A stretch of DNA of 56,496 bases. It comes from Symbiodinium natans (Eukaryota; Sar; Dinophyceae; Suessiales; Symbiodiniaceae). The notes beneath the pieces are model-generated. The model was not told the origin of the DNA. It made no database searches and was given only the letters and a program-made list of their open reading frames with translations. Position 1 is the first letter of the stretch, and the number at the start of each line of letters is the position of its first letter. Of this stretch, positions 32,001 to 41,288 are shown piece by piece. The DNA lies in the NCBI GenBank assembly GCA_905221605.1, contig CAJNDS010002140.1, positions 583,980-640,475 on the forward strand, given 5' to 3'. The translations under genes were made by a program, and so were the position numbers.

Positions 32001-33893
32001 CCCTAAACCCTAAACCCTAAACCCTACAAAGCTGAGGACGAAAGCGTCCGAGGCTGGGAGGAGTTCGTGGATGGCAAGTGGGTCAAAGCCACCGCTGCCA
32101 AGCTCTCGAACTTCGTCAACGAAAAGGGCGTGCTGCTCAAATTTGGGGACAGCCCTAAGAGGACGTGGTGGCGGACGAAGCAGAATTTGGACTACACCTT
32201 TTTGATGTGGTATGCCTCCAACATGTCGGACTACTACATGCAGCTGGAGGATGACATACATCCGGTTCCAAGCTTCTCTGCGTTCGTTCGAAGTGCCCTC
32301 GATCGAAGCTTGACCAACAAGCCTTGGGTTACTGGGTCATTGTTGAACATCAGTTTACATTCTTTATGAATACTTAAACCCAATAACAATGAACACTTAA
32401 ACCCACTAAGGAACAGAAATGATCATGTTCTTATAGTACCCCAAGAATGGTGCAGGTTATGGCGTCCTTTTCGAGCCTGGGCTTCATCGGCAAGCTCTTC
32501 AACAGCTCCCGCCTTCCCAGCCTGGCCCAATTTCTGCTCACCTACAGCAACCAGGCATGCATAGAGAGAGCCGTCAGCACCTCGTGTAGTTTAAGGACTA
32601 CTCCCCCAAAAATGGGGGGGGTTTACGAAGCTGAGGAACCCCCAAATATGAGGATTCCCTTAGAATAAGAACCCCAATAAGGTACCCCTTATGTCGGAAA
32701 CCCCCCAGAAAATAGCCCCAGTCCCTGAGGATCATTGAAAAGGTATCGGGGCTCCTTGGGAGGCTGATGCTAAAAAAACCTCAACCCAAAGTCATGGTTT
32801 GGGGTTTAGGGTTTAGGGTTATGGTTTAGGGTTTAGGGTTTAGGGTTTCTACGGCAGAGTTGTCGGACCTCCTCCAGAACAGAGCTTGCAGCCAACGGCT
32901 GCAATCTCCCGACTTCTATATGGGGGTTGCCGAAATGTAGGGTACCTTTATTGGGGTCCTGATTACAAGGGGATTCTACTATTTGGGGGTCTAAATTAGG
33001 GGTACACCCCCCCCCCGCCCATATCAAGACTGAGAAAAGATGCTTGTGCAAGCATTTCCCTTGGTGGCGGCTGTTTGCATGAACGGATCCACGGCTTGTG
33101 TAGAAACCTGGCTCGTCAACCTCATCTAAACTTTCATCATGCCTTAACCCCTAAGCCCCTAAACCCTGAACCCTAAACCCCGAACCCTAAACCCTAAACC
33201 CTAAGCCTTAAACCCTAAGCCCTAAGCCCTAAACCCTAAGCCTTAAGCCCTAAACCCTAAGCCCTAAACCCTAAACCCTAAACCCTAAGCCCTAAGCCCT
33301 AAGCCCTAAGCCCTAACTTACACCAACGACATGCGAGGGCCACTGTTCGATGTAGTGTTTTTTTTGTTCGGCACGACCCGCACGAGGAGACCGAAGAGGC
33401 TTTACAGACTCTAGCCTAGCTTTTCGGGTTTAGGGTCTAGGGTTTAGGGTTTAGGGTTTCGGGTTTAGGGTTTAGGGTTCAGGGGGGGCTGGGGTATGTT
33501 TACACGCCAGCGAGCCTTTTGTCGTCAACCCGGCCCTAACCCAAGTCTCAAGTCTGTAGCCTGTATTGTAGGGGTCGGAATAAATGCTACTGGCAACCCT
33601 AAACCCTAAACCCTAACCCTACTCCTTATGGCCCCGATATAACCATTCGGCATGGGGCTGCCTCGGACCTAGTGCCAGACCCTCCCTTTCAGGGGTTTAG
33701 GGATCTTGGTGTTTTAGACACATTTGGGGATTTCCGAAATGGGGGTAAAATAGTAGAATCCTTATGATAGGAAACTCCAACAGGGTACCCTAAGCCCTAA
33801 ACCCTGAACCCTAAACCCTAAACCCTAAACCCTGAACCCCCGATCTGAGGTACAGAGGCTCCCTGCGACTGGCTGGTGTGGATATGGATCGAT
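29074..33893 (+). CDS. MGAT4: MGAT4-like N-acetylglucosaminyltransferase (GT54), multi-exon, partial
   Basis: Five exons encode the core of a GT54 enzyme. In animals this family (GnT-IV) adds GlcNAc to the alpha-1,3-mannose arm of N-glycans in the Golgi. Exons: 29074-29133 ([13 protein letters not shown], the 'IGIPTVKR' motif); 29358-29604 or 29607 (A-S-Y-L-E-I-T-L-S, then [11 protein letters not shown]); 32032-32327 ([13 protein letters not shown], then Y-M-Q-L-E-D-D-I); 32456-32554 (S-L-G-F-I-G-K-L-F); 33858-33893 ([12 protein letters not shown]). All joins keep phase. Donors are GC at 29134, 32555 and 33894 and GT at 32328; at 29605/29608 GT and GC both fit. Acceptors are AG|G except 32031. 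The metal-binding LEDD motif is intact. The N-terminal anchor and C-terminal exons were not found. The 29608-32031 intron carries a family A element and many telomeric arrays. Confidence 0.8.
29817..29956 (+). mobile_element. Fold-back element, family A
   Basis: CTTGGAGGTTCTTGGTAC at the left and GTACCATGAACCTCCAAG at the right form a TIR of about 18 bp. The interior has TTGTAACCCAACTATAACTG and 'AATTGGGTTATTGAG'. It lies within an intron of the MGAT4-like gene. Confidence 0.8.
30194..30292. repeat. Interstitial CCCTAAA array in intron
   Basis: Degenerate C-strand units (CCCTGAG, CCCTCAA, CCCCGAA variants) within the large MGAT4-like intron. Confidence 0.75.
30640..30905. repeat. Degenerate TTTAGGG/GTTATAGGG/GCGTATAGGGG array
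   Basis: A higher-order repeat in which GGGCGTATAGGGGTTTAGG and GGTGTTATAGGGTTTATAGG alternate. It appears to derive from TTTAGGG by insertion of TA. Similar text is at 31185-31245 and 35880-35955. Confidence 0.7.
31562..31930 (+). other. Open frame inside MGAT4-like intron
   Basis: A + frame of about 120 codons reads [20 protein letters not shown], then [13 protein letters not shown] minus-strand ORF of 106 codons overlaps it. It is unique sequence between telomeric arrays and could be a nested fragment or chance. Not recognised. Confidence 0.3.
31952..32027. repeat. CCCTAAA array directly before a splice acceptor
   Basis: About ten CCCTAAA units end in CCCTACAAAG, whose AG (32030-32031) is the acceptor of the LEDD-encoding exon of the MGAT4-like gene. 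Confidence 0.85.
32614..32706 (+). mobile_element. Fold-back element, family C
   Basis: GGGGGGGTTTACGAAGCTGA at the left and ATGTCGGAAACCCCCC at the right, with AGGATTCCCTTAGAATAAG and CCCCAATAAGGTACCCC. It sits in the MGAT4-like intron after 32554. Confidence 0.8.
32921..33008 (-). mobile_element. Fold-back element, family C, reverse copy
   Basis: The reverse complement of the family consensus is visible: TGGGGGTTGCCGAAATG, TAGGGTACCTTTATTGGGGT, 'GATTCTACTATTTGGGGGTC'. Same intron as the preceding copy. Confidence 0.75.
33146..33316. repeat. CCCTAAA/CCCTAAG variant array
   Basis: Mixed units in which CCCTAAG and CCTTAAG dominate the right half, in the MGAT4-like intron. Confidence 0.85.
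33725..33836 (+). mobile_element. Fold-back element, family C, cut by a telomeric array
   Basis: TTTGGGGATTTCCGAAATG, 'AATAGTAGAATCCTTATGAT' and CCAACAGGGTACCC are family C, but the sequence then becomes TAAGCCCTAAACCCTGAACC (telomeric to 33836). The break is at GGTACCC, close to where the 22121 copy is also cut. Confidence 0.65.
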
Positions 33894-33986
33894 GCATGGA
33901 GCCCGACGCCTGTCGCCTGCCAGAAGCTTCCTTGCAGCGGGCATGTGCAGTAAACTCAGTAAACGAAACCGTGAGATGGCTACCTG

Positions 33987-34121
33987 CTTGGAGGTTCATG
34001 GTACTTGTAACCCAATTAGATGTGTACTTATAACCCAATGAGAAGCCATTTAATTGCCCTAAGATGGTTGTGAGTAGACGTACAGTTATAATTGGGTTAT
34101 TAGGTACCATGAACCTCCAAG
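33987..34121 (+). mobile_element. Fold-back element, family A
   Basis: CTTGGAGGTTCATGGTACTT and GGTACCATGAACCTCCAAG are perfect terminal inverted repeats. The interior contains TTATAATTGGGTTATTAG. It lies downstream of the last MGAT4-like exon found. Confidence 0.85.
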
Positions 34122-34166
34122 TACCAGTAGCTGGTCTTTGATAACGCGCCGGCGCAGGCCTCATCA

Positions 34167-34678
34167 CAGGGACTCAGTTTGCTAGCGTGCCTTCGTTTCG
34201 TGAAGACTTGGACGCCTTAAGGCGGATGCAAGCCGAACGGTGTGGCTCAACGTCTCAAAGGTGTAAACGTCGAAAGCCCCCATGCGTTGTTTTGCTTTCC
34301 TCAGCGGGCAAAGGTGACCTGGGATCTGCCCAAGAACTTGGAGTCAGATTGGAATCTTGGTGGCCCAGTGGTACCCTTTTACCCTTTTGTTGTTTATGGT
34401 TTCCCTTGGAAAAAAAACCAACCCCAAAAAGGGTGCCCTTATCATAATATGGTTACGGGCTACCAAGGAATAAGAAGGCCGACGCCATGAAGAAGGGAGC
34501 GGACGCCGTCAAGAAGCTGGGGCAAATGAGATCTGAGCTGGACTTGTATTACTTCAACAAGTCCCTTCCGCGGGTCTTCCTTGTGGATGAGGCGCGCCGT
34601 CTCAGTGCAAGTTCTGCGAGCGACCAGGAATCTTGCAGAAGCTCTGGCTGTGAAGGTGGTACCATGAGTATAAAATAA
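34167..34678 (+). CDS. Unidentified protein, two exons split by an introner-like element
   Basis: Exon 1 (about 34167-34359) reads F-R-E-D-L-D-A-L-R-R-M-Q-A-E-R and later G-K-G-D-L-G-S-A-Q-E-L-G-V-R-L-E-S. Exon 2 (34468-34678) begins by completing a Trp codon, then N-K-K-A-D-A-M-K-K-G-A-D-A-V-K-K-L-G, then S-L-P-R-V-F-L-V-D-E-A-R-R-L, and ends at TAA (34676-34678). The 34360-34467 intron is the family B element; removing it makes one open frame, whereas read through the frame stops at 34447. The product is basic and helical-looking. No family recognised. It lies between the two GT54 genes on the same strand and could be part of either. Confidence 0.55.
34356..34468 (+). mobile_element. Introner-like fold-back element, family B, acting as an intron
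   Basis: The left TIR CTTGGTGGCCCAGTGG contains the donor G|GT (34360). The right TIR, GGTTACGGGCTACCAAGG, contains the acceptor AAG|G (34466-34467). Excising 34360-34467 (108 bases) joins exon phases exactly (TG + G gives Trp). Thus the element supplies both splice sites, as introners do. Confidence 0.7.
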
Positions 34679-35076
34679 GGCACCTTATACTCCTGTATCA
34701 GTCGCTTTGTTGGGCGAGTGCAGTGCTAAGATGGGCGAAGCATCTGCATCCTGCGTAGGACCCCTCTCTTCGCAGGGCATGTGATTCTGTGCAGGGTTGC
34801 GCCAGCAGTCCCTGCACGAACTCTTTGTTAAAGGCAGGTTCCGAGGCTGCCGAGCAGTCTGAAGTGCAGGGCTTAGGGCTTAAGGAAAGCAGAAACAAGG
34901 CTGGTGGACGGTCCCAGAGTGCCAGTCTGCCTAGAACGCAGGTAGACGACAGGTTGGGGGAGTGTGCTACGATAGCGTCTTCTTCTAAGCAACTTCTGTT
35001 CTTCAGAACCCTTGCAACTAACACCACCCTGCTGTGAGCTCAGCATCCAGCAGAGCCAACCCCTGACTTGATGAGG

Positions 35077-35348
35077 TGTCGGCGAATTCCTCCAAGCCTT
35101 CAATCGAAGCAAATGGGGCTTTCAATGCAAGCCACCTGGCGCAAATGCAGGTTCTGGCACTTTTGGGGATCGGCGTGCATTCTGTATCCCGGGCGGGATC
35201 CGGGGAGACTTTCCGTCTGAAGCGGCTTACCTCTGATTCTTCGGATCATGTTCTGCTGCCTCATCTTAGGTCGTGTTTATGTAGTGAGGCATGGGAGTTA
35301 GTTGAAAGCTGCAAGGATATCCGCGAGCAACGGTCGAAAGCTCGATGA
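35077..35348 (+). CDS. Exon candidate, unidentified
   Basis: A + frame reads N-S-S-K-P-S-I-E-A-N-G-A-F-N-A-S-H-L-A-Q, then V-L-A-L-L-G-I-G-V-H-S-V-S-R-A-G-S, and ends E-Q-R-S-K-A-R-stop. An internal CAAATGCAG|GTTCTGG could be a splice site. It lies between the GT54 genes. No family recognised. Confidence 0.35.
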
Positions 35349-35397
35349 AGCACTACCAGGCAGTGGGGGGAACGATAGGCGAATGCTTCGCGCCTCA

Positions 35398-35452
35398 TAC
35401 CCTAAACCCTACACCCTAAACTCTAAACCCTAAACCCTAAACCCGAAACCCT
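35398..35452. repeat. Interstitial CCCTAAA array
   Basis: Eight C-strand heptamers with CCCTACA, ACTCTAA and CCCGAAA variants. Confidence 0.8.
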
Positions 35453-35579
35453 GTGTATATGTGGGCTTTGGCACATGGGCGGAGGCTTTCAAATGTCCAG
35501 GGCGCCTCTCCAAGTGTGGGATTTTAGTATGATCTTGCAGGCGCCCATGAACACACAGTTCAGGTTCATAAGAATGGAT

Positions 35580-35678
35580 TGGGATGTTCCAGCTTGTATT
35601 CACAGTCCTTAGTAGGATGAAAGTACCCCCTATATTTGAATCCCAATTAAGGACTGTTAGTATAAGGGGAAAACCCCA
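35580..35678 (+). mobile_element. Fold-back element, family D
   Basis: GGGATGTTCCAGCTTGTATT at the left, 'ACAGTCCTTAGTAGGAT', 'AGTACCCCCTATATT', then 'TTAAGGACTGTTAGTATAAG' and GGGGAAAACCCC at the right. It ends about 40 bases before the first exon of the second GT54-like gene. Confidence 0.75.
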
Positions 35679-35716
35679 AAGAATGGAGCAAAACTACCTA
35701 AAACGCCCTGGCTCAG

Positions 35717-38700
35717 CACTACCTGCCGGAATCCGCCTATCCACCGGGTGACCCGCTTGGGTTCTGGACGGCCGATACATGTTCGGATCCGCTGGCTAAA
35801 GGGGACTCGGACGCCGCGAACAAGTGCGTCGGCGCGAAGTTCTTCAGCTCCTTGGCAGGGCTTGGGGCTTTTTAGGGCTTTTCTAGGGGTTTGTAGGGGT
35901 TCTTGAAGGGTTTATAGGTTTTATAGGGCTTGCATAAGCATGTTTTATAAGGGTTTAGGATGGAGTGGGGTCGAAGGGGGAGGACCGGTGCATACCTGTT
36001 CTCACGGACAGCATCTGCCCGCAAGGACTCAAGCTTGCAGAGGCCTTCTCTTCAAACCAGGCCCGCATTGTGCTTCGTCAAGGCCGCAAAGGCCATGAGG
36101 CAGATTTCATCCGACACGGACAGCTGCAAGTGTCTCAGAGTAGCGACTGCAGCTTGGCTAACAGCTTGCGTGAGATCTCGGAGGCAGAGGTGGTTTGGGA
36201 AGGCAAGCTGGAGGGTGTCATGTGCCTGGAAATCCGTCTCTCTGCGGCCCAAAAAGAATGGATTGCGATCCGGGAGATTGTGCTGCAGAGCCTCGATGAC
36301 ACGATCCCGGGGACAGAAATCCCTTCAGAGGATGTGCCTACAGAGAAGCGGGGACCACGGTACTCCCTGGAGCATGCTTTGTTGGCAGCTCTTGTTGGCT
36401 TCTCAGCAGGCATCGTTGCCTGGATGGCCGTGTTGATCAGCCGGTGTACATTCCGCACCGTCACAGAAGCCTTCGGGATGTTAAGTTGCTGGACACTCTA
36501 CTACCTCATTGCGCTTGACGTCCTCATCTGCTGGTTCGTGACGGCTCCAGAATCCGTCTCACCATCAGTTGCAGATCGCGGAACAGGGCGGAGAGCGAGT
36601 TATTCTGATACTTACTTCGCCTGTAGTTGAGCTTTAAACTTTTGGGGATACTGTATTTAGTAGGAATATTAAAGTTTAACCTTTTTTCCCCTTGGTTATT
36701 GGGGAAGTAAGGATATCTCCGAGTCTGAAAGGCCCTGTAACTCGGGAGCTCGACAGCAAGGCATCCCCCTCGACTGGCGATCGATGAGGTCTGGGATTCT
36801 ACACATCAATCCCGAGACTTAGTAGGCCAGTGGTACCCTTTTACCCTTTTTGTTGGTTATGTGCTCCCTTATGAAGTAGCCAACCCCAAGAAAGGGTGCC
36901 CTTAGTGTATTATGGTTACTGGGCTACGAAGGAGAAGCTCAGACACCTCGGCCCAGCAAGAGATCCCCGATCTGAGCCTCAAAGTGTCTAGCATTTGCTG
37001 AGTGGCACTTTCTGCTCCTTTCTTCTTGTTTCTAAGAGTTCCCTTACGACATCCCCACCAGTAAAATAGGATAAGCAAGGATGTGTTGTGTTGAATGATT
37101 TTGATTTGTTCCCTACCTAGGCGTCAAGCCCTTTCTGTCAGTTGGGTTCGTCCTCGATCCTGCTGGCACCCAGCTCACCAGAAGCATCCTTGACGGTCTG
37201 CTCGACGCCGGAGCTGGCGGGGCCGTGATCGGGATCCTCGTGGCCCATGTCTCGGAGGCGCGCGAGAGAAAAATGCGGCAGGAAATGATCCAAGGAATCT
37301 TGGCTTTAAGGGCTTCAGGACATGTAGGGTGCTTTAGCATATGGCCTGAAGGGTGGGGGTTTTGGGCTTCAGTGTGGGCTTAGAGTGGGTCAAGGCACGT
37401 GAATGCCTCCAAGAGAAAGTGCAGAGGAGGCCTAGAACTCCCAAAACAAAGCTAAACTCCGCTCCTCAATTGGGAGCGCTGACCTGAGAGCTTCAGTTGC
37501 TGCTTAAACGCATTCAAACGAGATGGATAAACACAGTTTTCGATGACAGCAGCCTTGCCCGAGCGCGCACACGCGCGTGCTGCCTGCATGGCGGCCACAA
37601 GTGTTTCAAGAGACCAGCAAGCAGACCTGCGCAGACCTGCGCAGTCGAACTTGATTGAGTTCAAGATTAGATTCGACTGTTCAGGGTTTAGGGTTTCGGG
37701 TTTAGGGTTTAGGGTTTAGGGTTTAGGGGTTCCTCTTCTGAACAGCACCTGGAGAGCAAGGGTCTAAGTTTGGGACTCTTGTGGATTCTGGAGCCAAGCA
37801 GTTCCTGGACGTGATCTGCAATCCTTCCAAACCAAAGAAGCAATGAGAGAGCTGCTGCTTGTAATGAAGAGGAACATGCAATCAAAACTGGTAATGACTC
37901 TCCGGACCCTTGCACACAGCTGGGCGTGGATCTTAGGAGGAGGGGGGGGGGGCAAGGAGCAGCTACATATGAATACATATACATACATTATATGTATAAT
38001 ATACATATATATATATACATGCATTATAATTATATGCGCATGTATTTCTTTCAAAACTACATTTTGTGTTTTTCCTGGGGCTTAAAGCACAGCGATCCCA
38101 GGCATCCGGGACATACTCCAGAGCCTTGGCCCGGAGAAGCGGAACCTGCTCCACTTGCTTGATCCCTTACCGGAGTTGTATCCGGAGCCCCCTGCGCGCT
38201 CGCAGAACATCGACCTGGCACTGCTGGTCCATTTCTTGCAGCCCCTGGCTGAGACCTTCATGTCCCTGGAGTGGGGCGCCCCGATGGCCCAGAATTACCC
38301 GATGCTTATGCAAAGGCACGCCCGAGACCTGGAGTCCCACAACATTCCCTGGGTCTGCATCCACTTCAGTCGGCAAGGGCATGGGAGGAAGCTCATCCGC
38401 TCCCAACTCCTGCATAGGTGGATGGAAGCTGAGCTGCCCTGAGGGTTCCTTAGACAGGCAAGCGCTCGCAAGAGGGTCACCTTCGTTTAGGTTTTCGGGG
38501 GTTTGAGGCCGAGCGTGCAGGATTGTTGGTGGATTGTGACTCACCGAAGAACCCTCTGCAGAAGCTGAGGAGATGCTACTGATGTTTCCGGAAGCCCCCG
38601 CAGATGCCCTGTATTGGGATTTCGTTGACGTCATCGGCAATCAGACAGTTCCGAAAGCCACAGCGCTAGGCGGGCAAAGGGCAATCGCTACACCATGTGT

Positions 38701-39360
38701 GTAGGATCTCAAGCGCGGTTTGCACAAGGTTCTCTGAAAGGCGAACGTCCAGACATCAGAAATCTTCACGCCAAGGACAAGGAGGCAGCAGGCTTTGCAC
38801 CTTTGAATGACCTTCTGTGTGAGTCCAAGTGCATAAGCAGGACAGCAACCAGACACTGTGCTACCAGAGCTTTGGGGCACATGAAGTTTGCAAGTGCCTA
38901 CTTTTGCAGAGAAGACCCCCGCGCGTCATTAGATTCTACAGTAACCGGCACAGGACGGTTTTGGCCGTGTTTGGCCAGCTCTTTCTTTGCTGCTTTTCCC
39001 CTGTGCTGGGCAGGCAATTCTTGAGCACCTCGGGGATGTATCGTCCTTGCAGGGAAAGGTCCAACGAGCCACCGATGCCGCTCCGTGCCAGTGTTGTTCC
39101 GGACAAGAATGGTCATCACTCATCCGGACGATGTTTGCTGACGTGTTCCAGAGTCTGCTTGAAGTGATGTTGCTTCTGCATCATCTGCTGAAGATGCAAA
39201 CCCTGAACCCTAAACCCTAAACCCTGAACCCTAAACCCTAAACCCTAAATCACAACAAGTCGTGCCAGGCGTGGTTCAAGAACCATCCGCTGCTGGACTC
39301 TTTGTTCGACAACCCTCCGGGCTCGCTGACGACCAATATGGAGTTAGGGCCTCGGAAATG
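35717..39360 (+). CDS. Membrane protein with GT54-like domain lacking the LEDD motif
   Basis: Exons, with phases that join: 35717-35854 (Y-L-P-E-S-A-Y-P-P-G-D-P-L-G-F-W-T-A); 35959-36622 (two hydrophobic segments, about 36370-36450 and 36475-36545); 37121 to about 37294 or 37330 (F-L-S-V-G-F-V-L-D-P, then A-V-I-G-I-L-V-A-H-V-S-E); 38102-38427 (L-Y-P-E-P-P, R-S-Q-N-I-D-L-A-L-L-V-H-F, then F-M-S-L-E-W-G-A-P, then I-H-F-S-R-Q-G-H-G-R-K); 38570 to about 38635 (E-M-L-L-M-F-P-E-A-P-A-D-A-L-Y-W); 39014-39079 (I-L-E-H-L-G-D-V-S-S-L-Q-G-K-V); 39269-39360 (F-D-N-P-P-G-S-L-T-T-N-M-E). Order and spacing follow GT54 nearly gap-free, but LEDD reads LEWG and LGFIGK reads QGHGRK. Catalysis is probably lost. 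The exon around 38635-39013 and the 3' end were not resolved. The first two exons are linked only by phase. Confidence 0.65.
36818..36932 (+). mobile_element. Fold-back element, family B, in an intron
   Basis: CTTAGTAGGCCAGTGGTACC at the left and GGTTACTGGGCTACGAAGG at the right; the interior 'CCAACCCCAAGAAAGGGTGC' matches the other copies. It lies within the 36623-37120 intron, so here it is a passenger and not the whole intron. Confidence 0.75.
37680..37732. repeat. Interstitial TTTAGGG array in intron
   Basis: Seven TTTAGGG/TTTCGGG units within the intron before 38102. The same intron has a G run and an AT-rich stretch at 37945-38040. Confidence 0.8.
39194..39250. repeat. CCCTAAA array upstream of the last GT54-like exon
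   Basis: Seven heptamers end at CCCTAAATCAC, 18 bases before the acceptor CCAG|G at 39268. Confidence 0.85.
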
Positions 39361-39412
39361 GTTTAGGGTTTAGGGTTTAAGGTTTAGGGTTTAGGGTTTA
39401 GGGTTTAGGGTG
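39361..39412. repeat. TTTAGGG array starting at a splice donor
   Basis: Exon 39269-39360 ends AAATG and the next bases are GTTTAGGG repeated about seven times, so the donor GT is the first two bases of a telomeric array. Confidence 0.8.
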
Positions 39413-39457
39413 AATGTCAGGAGAAACGGCTGAATGCTCGATTGATGCTTATAGATT

Positions 39458-39560
39458 TGGGATGTTTCCCCTTTTACTAACAGTCCTTAAAAGAGATTAT
39501 AGTACCCCGATTCTAGTCCCTACTTATTAAGGACTGACGGTAGAAGGGCTAACATCCCAA
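39458..39560 (+). mobile_element. Fold-back element, family D
   Basis: TTGGGATGTTTCCCCTTTTA at the left, 'CTAACAGTCCTTAAAAG', 'TATTAAGGACTGACGGTAG' and GGGCTAACATCCCAA at the right. Full-length, with a TIR of about 12 bp. Confidence 0.8.
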
Positions 39561-39934
39561 CTTATAGACTTGAGACGGCAGGTTTTGCGATGTTTTTGGA
39601 CAGTGCTTGGGGTAGATGCTGCATCGGTGCAATCACGCAGCCTACGGTATCGAAAGCAGAGCTGCGCAGACGAAGATGACTCTCGCTAGTTGTGACCGGG
39701 TTGCGTTCCCGGCTTTTCAGGCTCATCTCGTTTGCTCACACTTGTTCAGTGTAGACATCAGAAATCATCGGGCCCGATTAGCATTGCGATTCTGATCCTT
39801 ACTCCTTTTGTTGCACGTGGTTTTCTTGCACGAGTCGAACAAGACTGTTGCGTTGACGGGGGCATCCAGGGTGTAGGTATAGTCCCTAATTCCCCAAACC
39901 CGAAACCCCAAGCCCAAACCCAATGAGTCTCCCT

Positions 39935-39990
39935 CAACCCTAAACCCTAATCCCTAAACCCTAAACCCTAAACCCTAAACCCTAAACCTC
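39935..39990. repeat. Interstitial CCCTAAA array
   Basis: Eight C-strand heptamers 30 bases to the left of the ACTGGGCAAGGTCA array. Confidence 0.85.
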
Positions 39991-40017
39991 TCTTTCATAT
40001 AGAATTAAATGTTAATG

Positions 40018-41046
40018 AGTTACTGGGCAAGGCCTTTTTTTTTACTGGGCAAGGTCATTTTTTTACTGGGCAAGGTCGTTCGGTCTAAACAAAAAAGACC
40101 TTGCCCAGTAAAAAAATGACCTTGCCCAGCAAAAAAATAACCTTCCTTGCCCAGTAAAAATATGACCTTGCCCAGTAAAAAAAAATGACCTTGCCCAGTA
40201 ACTCATTAACATGACCTTGCCCAGGTAAAAAAAGACCTTGCCCAGTAAAAAAATGACCTTGCCCAGTACAGAAATGACCTTGCCCAGTAAAAAAATGACC
40301 TTGCCTAGTAAAAAAGGACCTTGCCCAGCAACCCTCGTTTTTTAGACCGAACGGCCTTGCCCAGTAAAAAAAATGACCTTGCCCAGTAAAAAAATAACCC
40401 TGCCCAGTAAAAAATGACCTTGCCCGTAAAAAAGGACCTTGCCCAGTAAAAAATGACCTTGCCTAGTAAAAAAGGACCTTGCCCAGCAACCCTCGTTTTT
40501 TAGACCGAACGACCTTGCCCAGTAAAAAAAAGACCTTGCCCAGTGAAAAAATGACCTTGCCCAGTAAAAGATGACCTTGCCCAGTAAAAAAAAGGACCTT
40601 ACCCAGAAAAAACATGACCTTGCCCAGTAAAAAAATGACTTTGCCCAGTAAAAGAAATGACTTTGCCCAGTAACAGGGTTCCTGGGCAAGGTCACATTTC
40701 TACTGGGCAAGGTCATTTTTTACTGGGCAAGGTCATTTTTTACTGGGCAAGGTCCTTTTTTTACTGGGCAAGGCCATTTTTTTACTGGGCAAGGTCATTT
40801 TTTTTGCTGGGCAAGACCGTTCGGTCTAAAAAACGAGGGTTACTGGGCAAGGTCCTTTTTGACTGGGCAAGGTCATTGTTTTACTGGGCAAGGTCATTTT
40901 TTTACTGGGCAAGGTCATTCTTTTACGGGGCAAGGTCTTTTTTTGCTGGGCAAGGTGATTTTTTCTGGGCAAGGTCATATTTTTACTGGGCAACGTCGTT
41001 CTTTTACTGGGCAAGGTCATTGTTTTGCTGGGCAAGGCCGTTCTAG
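40018..41046. repeat. Large inverted array of ACTGGGCAAGGTCA units
   Basis: Some 45 units of about 20-24 bases with consensus TTTTTACTGGGCAAGGTCAT. Orientation is + at 40018-40085, - at 40090-40672 and + from 40680 to 41046, giving two inversion points (near 40090 and 40676). A marker word, TTCGGTCTAAAAAACGAGGG, occurs near 40335 and 40494 (minus) and 40818 (plus), with a short form at 40078, so a higher-order unit is present. GTTAATGAGTTACTGGGC at 40011 recurs inverted at 40196. The two long arms could form a hairpin of about 350 bp. The Phe-Tyr-Trp-Ala-Arg-Ser ORFs are frame artefacts of 21-base units. Not CRISPR: there are no unique spacers. Confidence 0.8.
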
Positions 41047-41177
41047 AAGTGAAATATTTTCTTCATGTTGTGGGATTCTTTGGGCGGGTGGGTATTTTCC
41101 TGGAGTAATTGCTTGACTAGAGAATGCTTGGACTTGAGATGCTGAACCCTAAACCCTAAACCCTAAACCCACTGCAG

Positions 41178-41268
41178 ACTGCCCAGGGGTCGACCGGATC
41201 TCCTGCAGTCGCTGTATGATGACTCTGACCTCCGCCAGAAGGCTGAACAGCGGATGTCAGAGTTCGAG
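41178..41268 (+). CDS. Exon of unidentified gene
   Basis: After a CCCTAAA run and acceptor GCAG, the + frame reads L-P-R-G-R-P-D-L-L-Q-S-L-Y-D-D-S-D-L-R-Q, then K-A-E-Q-R-M-S-E-F-E, to a donor GAG|GTTTGA at 41269. Acidic and helical. No family recognised. An (TTTAGGGG)n array starts about 20 bases downstream. Confidence 0.5.
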
Positions 41269-41288
41269 GTTTGAAGAGGTTAAGGTTT

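Noticed and set aside
38066-38506. 146-codon + ORF across the second GT54-like gene
   Set aside because: This frame is Arg/Ser/Cys/Trp-rich, the signature of an out-of-frame reading. The GT54-like motifs are in the neighbouring frame starting from 38102.
40018-41046. CRISPR array
   Set aside because: The repeats are near-contiguous with only T/A runs between them, occur in both orientations, and have no unique spacers or cas genes. The genome is eukaryotic.
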